Source of the DNA: Aristolochia californica
Lineage: Eukaryota; Streptophyta; Magnoliopsida; Piperales; Aristolochiaceae
Direction: 5' to 3'
DNA length: 64,000 bases
Assembly (NCBI GenBank): GCA_029961685.1
Contig: JARWKL010000059.1
Location: forward strand, 1-64,000
Position numbers and translations under genes: made by a program. The first letter of the stretch is position 1. Each line of letters opens with the position of its first letter. The notes below the pieces were generated by a model. That model did not search any database. It was not told the DNA's origin and saw only the letters and a program-made list of their open reading frames with translations. Of the stretch, positions 1 to 7,956 are shown in pieces.

Positions 1-20
1 GAATTTCCCAAACTTGGATA

Positions 21-33
21 ACAAAAGTTTTGT
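21..33. repeat. 13 bp dyad ACAAAAGTTTTGT in monomer A
   Basis: ACAAAA and TTTTGT are perfect inverted copies around a central G, about 20 bp into the monomer. The same dyad sits at the same offset in C and D of every left-hand HOR. A protein-binding or cruciform role is only possible, not shown. Confidence 0.8.
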
Positions 34-307
34 GTTAATTTTTGGTGTGTTAATAAATTTTCTTTACTTACATTTGTTATTGTTTTAAAATTTTACCATA
101 CATAAACTCAAAAATTTTCATTTTGCTGTGATCTATTTTCCTTTTTTGGTTTACGGGATGAAGGGAGAGCGAAAACTCAAAGTTTTGATTCAAGAAAAAA
201 TTTCACATCTAAAATGGAGATGCACAATGCCCAAATGTTGGGAGATATAATTCCAAAGAGTGTTTGTAATTTAGATCTTTTTAGTTTTTGTATCTCAGGA
301 TTTGCAA

Positions 308-334
308 TCGTCGGGAAAACGAGGAGGTGTGGTG
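308..334. other. GC-rich box, diverged form, monomer A
   Basis: The region holds TCGTCGGGAAAACGAGGAGG followed by TGTGG. It is the one GC-rich stretch in an otherwise AT-rich monomer. The A version is the most degraded: the G runs are broken compared with B, C and D. Confidence 0.6.
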
Positions 335-413
335 TTTTTAACTGACTGTTGACTCCCATTCCGTATGTCATTTCTTACAAAAATATAGCCCGTTACTCAC
401 GATAAATCACATT

Positions 414-431
414 ACAATCATCTATGATTGT
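414..431. repeat. 18 bp dyad ACAATCATCTATGATTGT in monomer A
   Basis: Perfect 8 bp arms (ACAATCAT and ATGATTGT) flank a CT spacer. The element is identical in all four monomer types although flanking sequence differs between them (ATTACAATC in A, TTTACAATC in B-D). It recurs about every 660 bp. One copy, in the A monomer of unit 17 (C at 43533), has a broken right arm. Confidence 0.85.
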
Positions 432-651
432 TAGGTCAGCTTTTTGAAAACGGACAAAATAATGGCTTGTTAGGTAAATATCCCGCCGCACGTTCACTTC
501 TGAATTTAATGAGTGTTTGTTATTCTCATTAAAAGCTTTGGATCCATAGGTCATTTTCAACTTTAACATGTTTCAAGCATGCATATCCATTTTAAAACAC
601 GTCTAGAAGAGTTCTCTTTTTTGTTAAATTTCAAGCTATTAGGGTTGAACT

Positions 652-681
652 AGTGGAATTTCCCAAACTTGGATAACAAAA
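652..681. other. Monomer junction and start box (A to B)
   Basis: About 30 bp spanning each monomer junction, from AGTG through GGAATTTCCC and AAACTTGGATAACAAAA, is shared by all four monomer types, making it the longest near-invariant block. GGAATTTCCC at 655-664 reads GGGAAATTCC on the minus strand and fits the GGGRNNYYCC Rel/NF-kappaB consensus, which would matter only in an animal genome. A few right-half copies (G at 35159, 37811, 45767) change CCCAAAC to CCCGAAC. Confidence 0.7.
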
Positions 682-687
682 TTTTGT
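676..687. repeat. 12 bp palindrome ACAAAATTTTGT in monomer B
   Basis: This is the B version of the start-proximal dyad. Loss of the central G turns the 13 bp interrupted dyad into a perfect 12 bp palindrome, so dyad symmetry survives the indel. Confidence 0.8.
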
Positions 688-960
688 GTTCAGTTGTGGT
701 GTGTGAATAAATTTTCATTACTTACATTTTTTCCCATACATAAACTCTAAAATTTACATTTTTTTTTGTGATCTATTTACCTTTTTTTTGTTTATGGCAT
801 GAAGGGAGAACGAAAAACTAGAAATTTTGATTTAATAAAAAAGTGTACATCTAAAATGGAGATGCACAATGCACAAATGTGGAGAGATATAATTCCAAAG
901 AGTGTCTATGATTTTTCAGGATTGTGAGGTCTTTTCAGTTTTTAGTTCTCAGGTTTTGCA

Positions 961-988
961 ATCGTCGGGAAAAGGGGGAGGCGGGGGA
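961..988. other. GC-rich box, G-rich form, monomer B
   Basis: The + strand reads ATCGTCGGGAAAAGGGGG, then AGGC and GGGGG. Four G runs (3, 5, 2 and 5) lie within 21 bases, enough for a two-tetrad G-quadruplex in principle. Function is unknown. Confidence 0.6.
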
Positions 989-1067
989 TTTTTAATTGAG
1001 TGTTGACTCCCAACCCGTAAGTCATTTCTTACAATAATACATCCCGTTACGAATGAAAAATCACTTT

Positions 1068-1085
1068 ACAATCATCTATGATTGT
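1068..1085. repeat. 18 bp dyad in monomer B
   Basis: Same perfect inverted repeat as in A, 412 bp from the monomer start. It is followed by TAGGTCAGC as in A. Confidence 0.85.
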
Positions 1086-1257
1086 TAGGTCAGCTTTTTG
1101 CAAACGGGCAAAATAATGGCTTGTTTGACTCTGGTAAATATCCCACCGCACGTTCACTAGATAATTTAATGAGCGTATGTTATTCTCTTTAAAAGCTTTG
1201 GATCCATAGGCCATTTGCATCTTTAACATGTTTCAAGCTTGCATATCCATTTTTAAA

Positions 1258-1265
1258 ACACGTGT
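1258..1265. other. ACACGTGT palindrome, monomer B
   Basis: Perfect 8 bp palindrome containing CACGTG. It is shared by B, C and D; monomer A has ACACGTCT instead. CACGTG is bound by bHLH and bZIP factors in many eukaryotes, but nothing here shows a regulatory role. Confidence 0.5.
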
Positions 1266-1336
1266 GGAACAAATCTCTTTCTTGTAAAATTCCGAGCTAT
1301 TAGGGTTGAACAAGTGGAATTTCCCAAACTTGGATA

Positions 1337-1349
1337 ACAAAAGTTTTGT
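1337..1349. repeat. 13 bp dyad ACAAAAGTTTTGT in monomer C
   Basis: Same dyad as in A. In most right-hand HORs (unit 14 onward except unit 16) the C copy reads ACAAAAGTTTCGT, which breaks one arm and adds a CpG. Confidence 0.8.
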
Positions 1350-1626
1350 GTTAATTTTTGGTGTGTGAATAAGTTTTCTTTACTTACATTTGTTATTGTT
1401 TCCATACATAAACTCAAAAATTTTCATTTTGCTGTGATATATTTGCCTTTTTTTGTTTACGGGATGAAGGGAGAGAGAAAACTCAAAGTTTTGATTTAAG
1501 AAAAAAGTGTACATCTAAAATGGAGATGGACGGTGCACAAATGTAGAGAGAGATAATTCCAATGAGTGTCTGTAATTTTTAGGGAATTTAAGCTTTTTTT
1601 AGTTTTTATATCTCAGGTTTTACAAT

Positions 1627-1650
1627 CTTCGGGAAAATGGGGAGGCGGGG
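1627..1650. other. GC-rich box with CENP-B-box-like core, monomer C
   Basis: Bases 1627-1643 fit the mammalian CENP-B box core NTTCGNNNNANNCGGGN at 8 of 9 fixed positions: TTCG at 1628-1631, A at 1636, GGGG where CGGG is expected at 1639-1642. A similar chance match somewhere in a monomer is not very unlikely, so this is a resemblance only. Confidence 0.4.
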
Positions 1651-1731
1651 TGTTTTTAACTGAGTGTTGACTCCCAATCCGTAAGTCATTTCTTACAAAA
1701 ATATAGCCCGTTACGGATGATAAATCACTTT

Positions 1732-1749
1732 ACAATCATCTATGATTGT
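1732..1749. repeat. 18 bp dyad in monomer C
   Basis: Same perfect inverted repeat. The base just outside it differs in C (TCGGTAAGC rather than TAGGTAAGC), so the dyad is unchanged while its edge varies. Confidence 0.85.
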
Positions 1750-1920
1750 TCGGTAAGCTTTTTGTGAACTGGCAAAATAATGGCTAGTTTGATTCTGGTA
1801 AATATCCCACCGCACGTTCATTGATAATTTAATGAGTGTTTGTTATTCTCTTTAAAAGCTTTGGATCCATAGGTCATTTGCATCTTTAACATGTTTCAAG
1901 CTTGCGTATCCATTTTTAAA

Positions 1921-1928
1921 ACACGTGT
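1921..1928. other. ACACGTGT palindrome, monomer C
   Basis: Same palindrome as in B, just before GGAACAAATC. Confidence 0.5.
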
Positions 1929-1999
1929 GGAACAAATCACTTTCTTGTAAAATTCCAAGCTATTAGGGTTGGACTAGTGGAATTTCCCAAACTTGGATA

Positions 2000-2012
2000 A
2001 CAAAAGTTTTGT
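2000..2012. repeat. 13 bp dyad ACAAAAGTTTTGT in monomer D
   Basis: Perfect inverted copies around a central G, 21 bp into the monomer. No D copy with a broken arm was noticed. Confidence 0.8.
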
Positions 2013-2299
2013 GTTAATTTTTGGTGTGTGAATAAATTTTCTTAACTTACATTTGTTATTGTTTTAAAATTTTTCCATACATAAACTCAAAAATTTTCAT
2101 TTTGCTGTGATCTATTTGCCTTTTTTTGTTTACGGGATCAAGGGAGAGTGAAAACTCAAAGTTTTGATTTAAGAAAAAAGTGTACATCTAAAATGGAGAC
2201 GCACAGTGCACAAATGAAGAGAGAGATAATTCCAATGAGTGTCTGTAATTTTTAGGGAATTTAAGCTCTTTTTAGTTTTTATATCTCAGGTTTTACAAT

Positions 2300-2323
2300 C
2301 TTCGGGAAAAGGGGGAGGCGGGG
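2300..2323. other. GC-rich box with CENP-B-box-like core, monomer D
   Basis: Bases 2300-2316 match the CENP-B core at 8 of 9 fixed positions, again with G in place of the C of CGGG. G runs of 3, 5, 2 and 4 follow one another. A and B read GTCG where TTCG is needed, so only C and D keep the left part. Confidence 0.4.
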
Positions 2324-2404
2324 TGTTTTTAACTGAGTGTTGACTCCCAATCCGTAAGTCATTTCTTACAAAAATATAGCCCGTTACGGATGATAAATCA
2401 CTTT

Positions 2405-2422
2405 ACAATCATCTATGATTGT
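2405..2422. repeat. 18 bp dyad in monomer D
   Basis: Same perfect inverted repeat, followed by TAGGTAAGC. Confidence 0.85.
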
Positions 2423-2593
2423 TAGGTAAGCTTTTTGTGAACGGGCAAAATAATGGCTAGTTTGATTCTGGTAAATATCCCACCGCACGTTCATTGAGAA
2501 TTTAATGAGTGTTTGTTATTCTCTTTAAAAGCTTTGGATCCATAGGTCATTTGCATCTTTAACATGTTTCAAGCTTGCATATCCATTTTTAAA

Positions 2594-2601
2594 ACACGTG
2601 T
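2594..2601. other. ACACGTGT palindrome, monomer D
   Basis: Same palindrome as in B, just before GGAACAAATC. Confidence 0.5.
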
Positions 2602-2652
2602 GGAACAAATCTCTTTCTTGTAAAATTCCAAGCTATTAGGGTTGAACTAGTG

Positions 2653-5304
2653 GAATTTCCCAAACTTGGATAACAAAAGTTTTGTGTTAATTTTTGGTGT
2701 GTTAATAAATTTTCTTTACTTACATTTGTTATTGTTTTAAAATTTTACCATACATAAACTCAAAAATTTTCATTTTGCTGTGATCTATTTTCCTTTTTTG
2801 GTTTACGGGATGAAGGGAGAGCGAAAACTCAAAGTTTTGATTCAAGAAAAAATTTCACATCTAAAATGGAGATGCACAATGCCCAAATGTTGGGAGATAT
2901 AATTCCAAAGAGTGTTTGTAATTTAGATCTTTTTAGTTTTTGTATCTCAGGATTTGCAATCGTCGGGAAAACGAGGAGGTGTGGTGTTTTTAACTGACTG
3001 TTGACTCCCATTCCGTATGTCATTTCTTACAAAAATATAGCCCGTTACTCACGATAAATCACATTACAATCATCTATGATTGTTAGGTCAGCTTTTTGAA
3101 AACGGACAAAATAATGGCTTGTTAGGTAAATATCCCGCCGCACGTTCACTTCTGAATTTAATGAGTGTTTGTTATTCTCATTAAAAGCTTTGGATCCATA
3201 GGTCATTTTCAACTTTAACATGTTTCAAGCATGCATATCCATTTTAAAACACGTCTAGAAGAGTTCTCTTTTTTGTTAAATTTCAAGCTATTAGGGTTGA
3301 ACTAGTGGAATTTCCCAAACTTGGATAACAAAATTTTGTGTTCAGTTGTGGTGTGTGAATAAATTTTCATTACTTACATTTTTTCCCATACATAAACTCT
3401 AAAATTTACATTTTTTTTTGTGATCTATTTACCTTTTTTTTGTTTATGGCATGAAGGGAGAACGAAAAACTAGAAATTTTGATTTAATAAAAAAGTGTAC
3501 ATCTAAAATGGAGATGCACAATGCACAAATGTGGAGAGATATAATTCCAAAGAGTGTCTATGATTTTTCAGGATTGTGAGGTCTTTTCAGTTTTTAGTTC
3601 TCAGGTTTTGCAATCGTCGGGAAAAGGGGGAGGCGGGGGATTTTTAATTGAGTGTTGACTCCCAACCCGTAAGTCATTTCTTACAATAATACATCCCGTT
3701 ACGAATGAAAAATCACTTTACAATCATCTATGATTGTTAGGTCAGCTTTTTGCAAACGGGCAAAATAATGGCTTGTTTGACTCTGGTAAATATCCCACCG
3801 CACGTTCACTAGATAATTTAATGAGCGTATGTTATTCTCTTTAAAAGCTTTGGATCCATAGGCCATTTGCATCTTTAACATGTTTCAAGCTTGCATATCC
3901 ATTTTTAAAACACGTGTGGAACAAATCTCTTTCTTGTAAAATTCCGAGCTATTAGGGTTGAACAAGTGGAATTTCCCAAACTTGGATAACAAAAGTTTTG
4001 TGTTAATTTTTGGTGTGTGAATAAGTTTTCTTTACTTACATTTGTTATTGTTTCCATACATAAACTCAAAAATTTTCATTTTGCTGTGATATATTTGCCT
4101 TTTTTTGTTTACGGGATGAAGGGAGAGAGAAAACTCAAAGTTTTGATTTAAGAAAAAAGTGTACATCTAAAATGGAGATGGACGGTGCACAAATGTAGAG
4201 AGAGATAATTCCAATGAGTGTCTGTAATTTTTAGGGAATTTAAGCTTTTTTTAGTTTTTATATCTCAGGTTTTACAATCTTCGGGAAAATGGGGAGGCGG
4301 GGTGTTTTTAACTGAGTGTTGACTCCCAATCCGTAAGTCATTTCTTACAAAAATATAGCCCGTTACGGATGATAAATCACTTTACAATCATCTATGATTG
4401 TTCGGTAAGCTTTTTGTGAACTGGCAAAATAATGGCTAGTTTGATTCTGGTAAATATCCCACCGCACGTTCATTGATAATTTAATGAGTGTTTGTTATTC
4501 TCTTTAAAAGCTTTGGATCCATAGGTCATTTGCATCTTTAACATGTTTCAAGCTTGCGTATCCATTTTTAAAACACGTGTGGAACAAATCACTTTCTTGT
4601 AAAATTCCAAGCTATTAGGGTTGGACTAGTGGAATTTCCCAAACTTGGATAACAAAAGTTTTGTGTTAATTTTTGGTGTGTGAATAAATTTTCTTAACTT
4701 ACATTTGTTATTGTTTTAAAATTTTTCCATACATAAACTCAAAAATTTTCATTTTGCTGTGATCTATTTGCCTTTTTTTGTTTACGGGATCAAGGGAGAG
4801 TGAAAACTCAAAGTTTTGATTTAAGAAAAAAGTGTACATCTAAAATGGAGACGCACAGTGCACAAATGAAGAGAGAGATAATTCCAATGAGTGTCTGTAA
4901 TTTTTAGGGAATTTAAGCTCTTTTTAGTTTTTATATCTCAGGTTTTACAATCTTCGGGAAAAGGGGGAGGCGGGGTGTTTTTAACTGAGTGTTGACTCCC
5001 AATCCGTAAGTCATTTCTTACAAAAATATAGCCCGTTACGGATGATAAATCACTTTACAATCATCTATGATTGTTAGGTAAGCTTTTTGTGAACGGGCAA
5101 AATAATGGCTAGTTTGATTCTGGTAAATATCCCACCGCACGTTCATTGAGAATTTAATGAGTGTTTGTTATTCTCTTTAAAAGCTTTGGATCCATAGGTC
5201 ATTTGCATCTTTAACATGTTTCAAGCTTGCATATCCATTTTTAAAACACGTGTGGAACAAATCTCTTTCTTGTAAAATTCCAAGCTATTAGGGTTGAACT
5301 AGTG
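2653..5304 (+). repeat. HOR unit 2 (A-B-C-D)
   Basis: No difference from unit 1 was seen at any diagnostic position by eye. Confidence 0.95.
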
Positions 5305-7956
5305 GAATTTCCCAAACTTGGATAACAAAAGTTTTGTGTTAATTTTTGGTGTGTTAATAAATTTTCTTTACTTACATTTGTTATTGTTTTAAAATTTTAC
5401 CATACATAAACTCAAAAATTTTCATTTTGCTGTGATCTATTTTCCTTTTTTGGTTTACGGGATGAAGGGAGAGCGAAAACTCAAAGTTTTGATTCAAGAA
5501 AAAATTTCACATCTAAAATGGAGATGCACAATGCCCAAATGTTGGGAGATATAATTCCAAAGAGTGTTTGTAATTTAGATCTTTTTAGTTTTTGTATCTC
5601 AGGATTTGCAATCGTCGGGAAAACGAGGAGGTGTGGTGTTTTTAACTGACTGTTGACTCCCATTCCGTATGTCATTTCTTACAAAAATATAGCCCGTTAC
5701 TCACGATAAATCACATTACAATCATCTATGATTGTTAGGTCAGCTTTTTGAAAACGGACAAAATAATGGCTTGTTAGGTAAATATCCCGCCGCACGTTCA
5801 CTTCTGAATTTAATGAGTGTTTGTTATTCTCATTAAAAGCTTTGGATCCATAGGTCATTTTCAACTTTAACATGTTTCAAGCATGCATATCCATTTTAAA
5901 ACACGTCTAGAAGAGTTCTCTTTTTTGTTAAATTTCAAGCTATTAGGGTTGAACTAGTGGAATTTCCCAAACTTGGATAACAAAATTTTGTGTTCAGTTG
6001 TGGTGTGTGAATAAATTTTCATTACTTACATTTTTTCCCATACATAAACTCTAAAATTTACATTTTTTTTTGTGATCTATTTACCTTTTTTTTGTTTATG
6101 GCATGAAGGGAGAACGAAAAACTAGAAATTTTGATTTAATAAAAAAGTGTACATCTAAAATGGAGATGCACAATGCACAAATGTGGAGAGATATAATTCC
6201 AAAGAGTGTCTATGATTTTTCAGGATTGTGAGGTCTTTTCAGTTTTTAGTTCTCAGGTTTTGCAATCGTCGGGAAAAGGGGGAGGCGGGGGATTTTTAAT
6301 TGAGTGTTGACTCCCAACCCGTAAGTCATTTCTTACAATAATACATCCCGTTACGAATGAAAAATCACTTTACAATCATCTATGATTGTTAGGTCAGCTT
6401 TTTGCAAACGGGCAAAATAATGGCTTGTTTGACTCTGGTAAATATCCCACCGCACGTTCACTAGATAATTTAATGAGCGTATGTTATTCTCTTTAAAAGC
6501 TTTGGATCCATAGGCCATTTGCATCTTTAACATGTTTCAAGCTTGCATATCCATTTTTAAAACACGTGTGGAACAAATCTCTTTCTTGTAAAATTCCGAG
6601 CTATTAGGGTTGAACAAGTGGAATTTCCCAAACTTGGATAACAAAAGTTTTGTGTTAATTTTTGGTGTGTGAATAAGTTTTCTTTACTTACATTTGTTAT
6701 TGTTTCCATACATAAACTCAAAAATTTTCATTTTGCTGTGATATATTTGCCTTTTTTTGTTTACGGGATGAAGGGAGAGAGAAAACTCAAAGTTTTGATT
6801 TAAGAAAAAAGTGTACATCTAAAATGGAGATGGACGGTGCACAAATGTAGAGAGAGATAATTCCAATGAGTGTCTGTAATTTTTAGGGAATTTAAGCTTT
6901 TTTTAGTTTTTATATCTCAGGTTTTACAATCTTCGGGAAAATGGGGAGGCGGGGTGTTTTTAACTGAGTGTTGACTCCCAATCCGTAAGTCATTTCTTAC
7001 AAAAATATAGCCCGTTACGGATGATAAATCACTTTACAATCATCTATGATTGTTCGGTAAGCTTTTTGTGAACTGGCAAAATAATGGCTAGTTTGATTCT
7101 GGTAAATATCCCACCGCACGTTCATTGATAATTTAATGAGTGTTTGTTATTCTCTTTAAAAGCTTTGGATCCATAGGTCATTTGCATCTTTAACATGTTT
7201 CAAGCTTGCGTATCCATTTTTAAAACACGTGTGGAACAAATCACTTTCTTGTAAAATTCCAAGCTATTAGGGTTGGACTAGTGGAATTTCCCAAACTTGG
7301 ATAACAAAAGTTTTGTGTTAATTTTTGGTGTGTGAATAAATTTTCTTAACTTACATTTGTTATTGTTTTAAAATTTTTCCATACATAAACTCAAAAATTT
7401 TCATTTTGCTGTGATCTATTTGCCTTTTTTTGTTTACGGGATCAAGGGAGAGTGAAAACTCAAAGTTTTGATTTAAGAAAAAAGTGTACATCTAAAATGG
7501 AGACGCACAGTGCACAAATGAAGAGAGAGATAATTCCAATGAGTGTCTGTAATTTTTAGGGAATTTAAGCTCTTTTTAGTTTTTATATCTCAGGTTTTAC
7601 AATCTTCGGGAAAAGGGGGAGGCGGGGTGTTTTTAACTGAGTGTTGACTCCCAATCCGTAAGTCATTTCTTACAAAAATATAGCCCGTTACGGATGATAA
7701 ATCACTTTACAATCATCTATGATTGTTAGGTAAGCTTTTTGTGAACGGGCAAAATAATGGCTAGTTTGATTCTGGTAAATATCCCACCGCACGTTCATTG
7801 AGAATTTAATGAGTGTTTGTTATTCTCTTTAAAAGCTTTGGATCCATAGGTCATTTGCATCTTTAACATGTTTCAAGCTTGCATATCCATTTTTAAAACA
7901 CGTGTGGAACAAATCTCTTTCTTGTAAAATTCCAAGCTATTAGGGTTGAACTAGTG
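5305..7956 (+). repeat. HOR unit 3 (A-B-C-D)
   Basis: No difference from unit 1 was seen at any diagnostic position by eye. Confidence 0.95.

Larger units (their letters stand above)
1..655 (+). repeat. Monomer type A (reference copy, 655 bp)
   Basis: This is the shortest monomer. It starts at the GAATTTCCC landmark. Type-specific features are GTGTGTTAATAAAT near base 47, a shortened segment around 267-280 reading GTAATTTAGATCTTTTT, the short form GCTTGTTAGGTAAAT near 466, CCGCCGCACG instead of CCACCGCACG, CTCATTAAAAGC instead of CTCTTTAAAAGC, GCATGC at 578 and ACACGTCTAGAAG at 597. It alone carries AGATCT (273-278) and TCTAGA (602-607), so these sites occur once per HOR. The orientation label follows the given strand and has no functional meaning. 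Confidence 0.95.
656..1316 (+). repeat. Monomer type B (reference copy, 661 bp)
   Basis: Type B has the same start box but reads ACAAAATTTTGTGTTCAG, lacking one G of the other types. Other marks are CATTACTTACATTTTTTCCC, a long T run in CATTTTTTTTTGTG, GAACGAAAAACTAG, a TCAGGATTGTGAGG segment, the most G-rich version of the GC box (961-987), ATACATCCCG and GATCCATAGGCC. It ends GGGTTGAACAAG, so the junction to C lacks the ACTAGT found at the A-B and C-D junctions. Confidence 0.95.
1317..1979 (+). repeat. Monomer type C (reference copy, 663 bp)
   Basis: Type C is marked by GAATAAGTTTTC, the short form TTGTTTCCATAC (no TAAAATTTTT block), TGTGATATATTTGCC, GAGAGAGAAAAC, ATGGACGGTGCAC, GGAAAATGGGGAGG, TGTTCGGTAAGC, GAACTGGCAA, CATTGATAATT, GCGTATCC, AAATCACTTTC and a GGGTTGGACTAG end. 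Most of the rest matches D, making C and D the closest pair. It holds four AAGCTT sites, the most of any monomer. Confidence 0.95.
1..2652 (+). repeat. HOR unit 1 (A-B-C-D), left haplotype, reference
   Basis: Boundaries: A 1-655, B 656-1316, C 1317-1979, D 1980-2652. It defines the left haplotype: GATTCAAG in A, AGTTTTGTG at the C start, GAGAGTGAAAAC, TTTAACATG and GGGTTGAACTAG in D. The first base of the window happens to be the first base of a monomer. Confidence 0.95.
1980..2652 (+). repeat. Monomer type D (reference copy, 673 bp)
   Basis: Type D resembles C plus a 10 bp block (TTGTTTTAAAATTTTTCCATAC against TTGTTTCCATAC in C), which exactly accounts for the 673 against 663 bp lengths. 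Marks used to tell it from C are GGGATCAAGG, GAGACGCACAGTGC, AATGAAGAGAG, TTTAAGCTCTTT, AAAAGGGGGAGGC, TGTTAGGTAAGC, GAACGGGCAA, CATTGAGAATT, GCATATCC and the GGGTTGAACTAG end. Confidence 0.95.

Noticed and set aside
47..62. AATAAA polyadenylation-like signals and TATA-like stretches
   Set aside because: They occur at the frequency expected in AT-rich DNA, once or more per monomer, with no transcript structure around them.
177..371. Minus-strand open frame of 64 codons in each A monomer
   Set aside because: It recurs only because the DNA repeats. In B and C the aligned frame hits a stop after about 27 codons, and differences between types do not favour silent positions. No known domain, no promoter and no start context support translation. 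The chimeric version at 58521-58715 keeps its length only because the D/A exchange was in register.
1..655. A shorter sub-repeat (about 165 or 330 bp) inside the monomer
   Set aside because: The halves of a monomer do not align by eye beyond common A/T runs; a dot-plot at low stringency would be needed to exclude an ancient one.
1023..1038. GTAAG-TCATTT-CTTAC hairpin after TTGACTCCC as a terminator or GCN4/W-box site
   Set aside because: The stem is only 5 bp, it is broken in A (GTATG), and single TTGACT or TGACTC matches are expected by chance.
1047..1229. Minus-strand open frame of 60 codons in each B monomer
   Set aside because: Short, low complexity, found in one monomer type only, without recognisable domain or regulatory context. 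Length is within chance expectation.
1..2652. Tandem transposons or LTR retrotransposons
   Set aside because: No terminal inverted repeats, no TG...CA long terminal repeats, no primer binding site or polypurine tract in context, and no transposase or reverse transcriptase frame.
1..2652. rDNA or intergenic spacer repeats
   Set aside because: No rRNA or 5S sequence and no spacer-promoter motif was recognised within the HOR.
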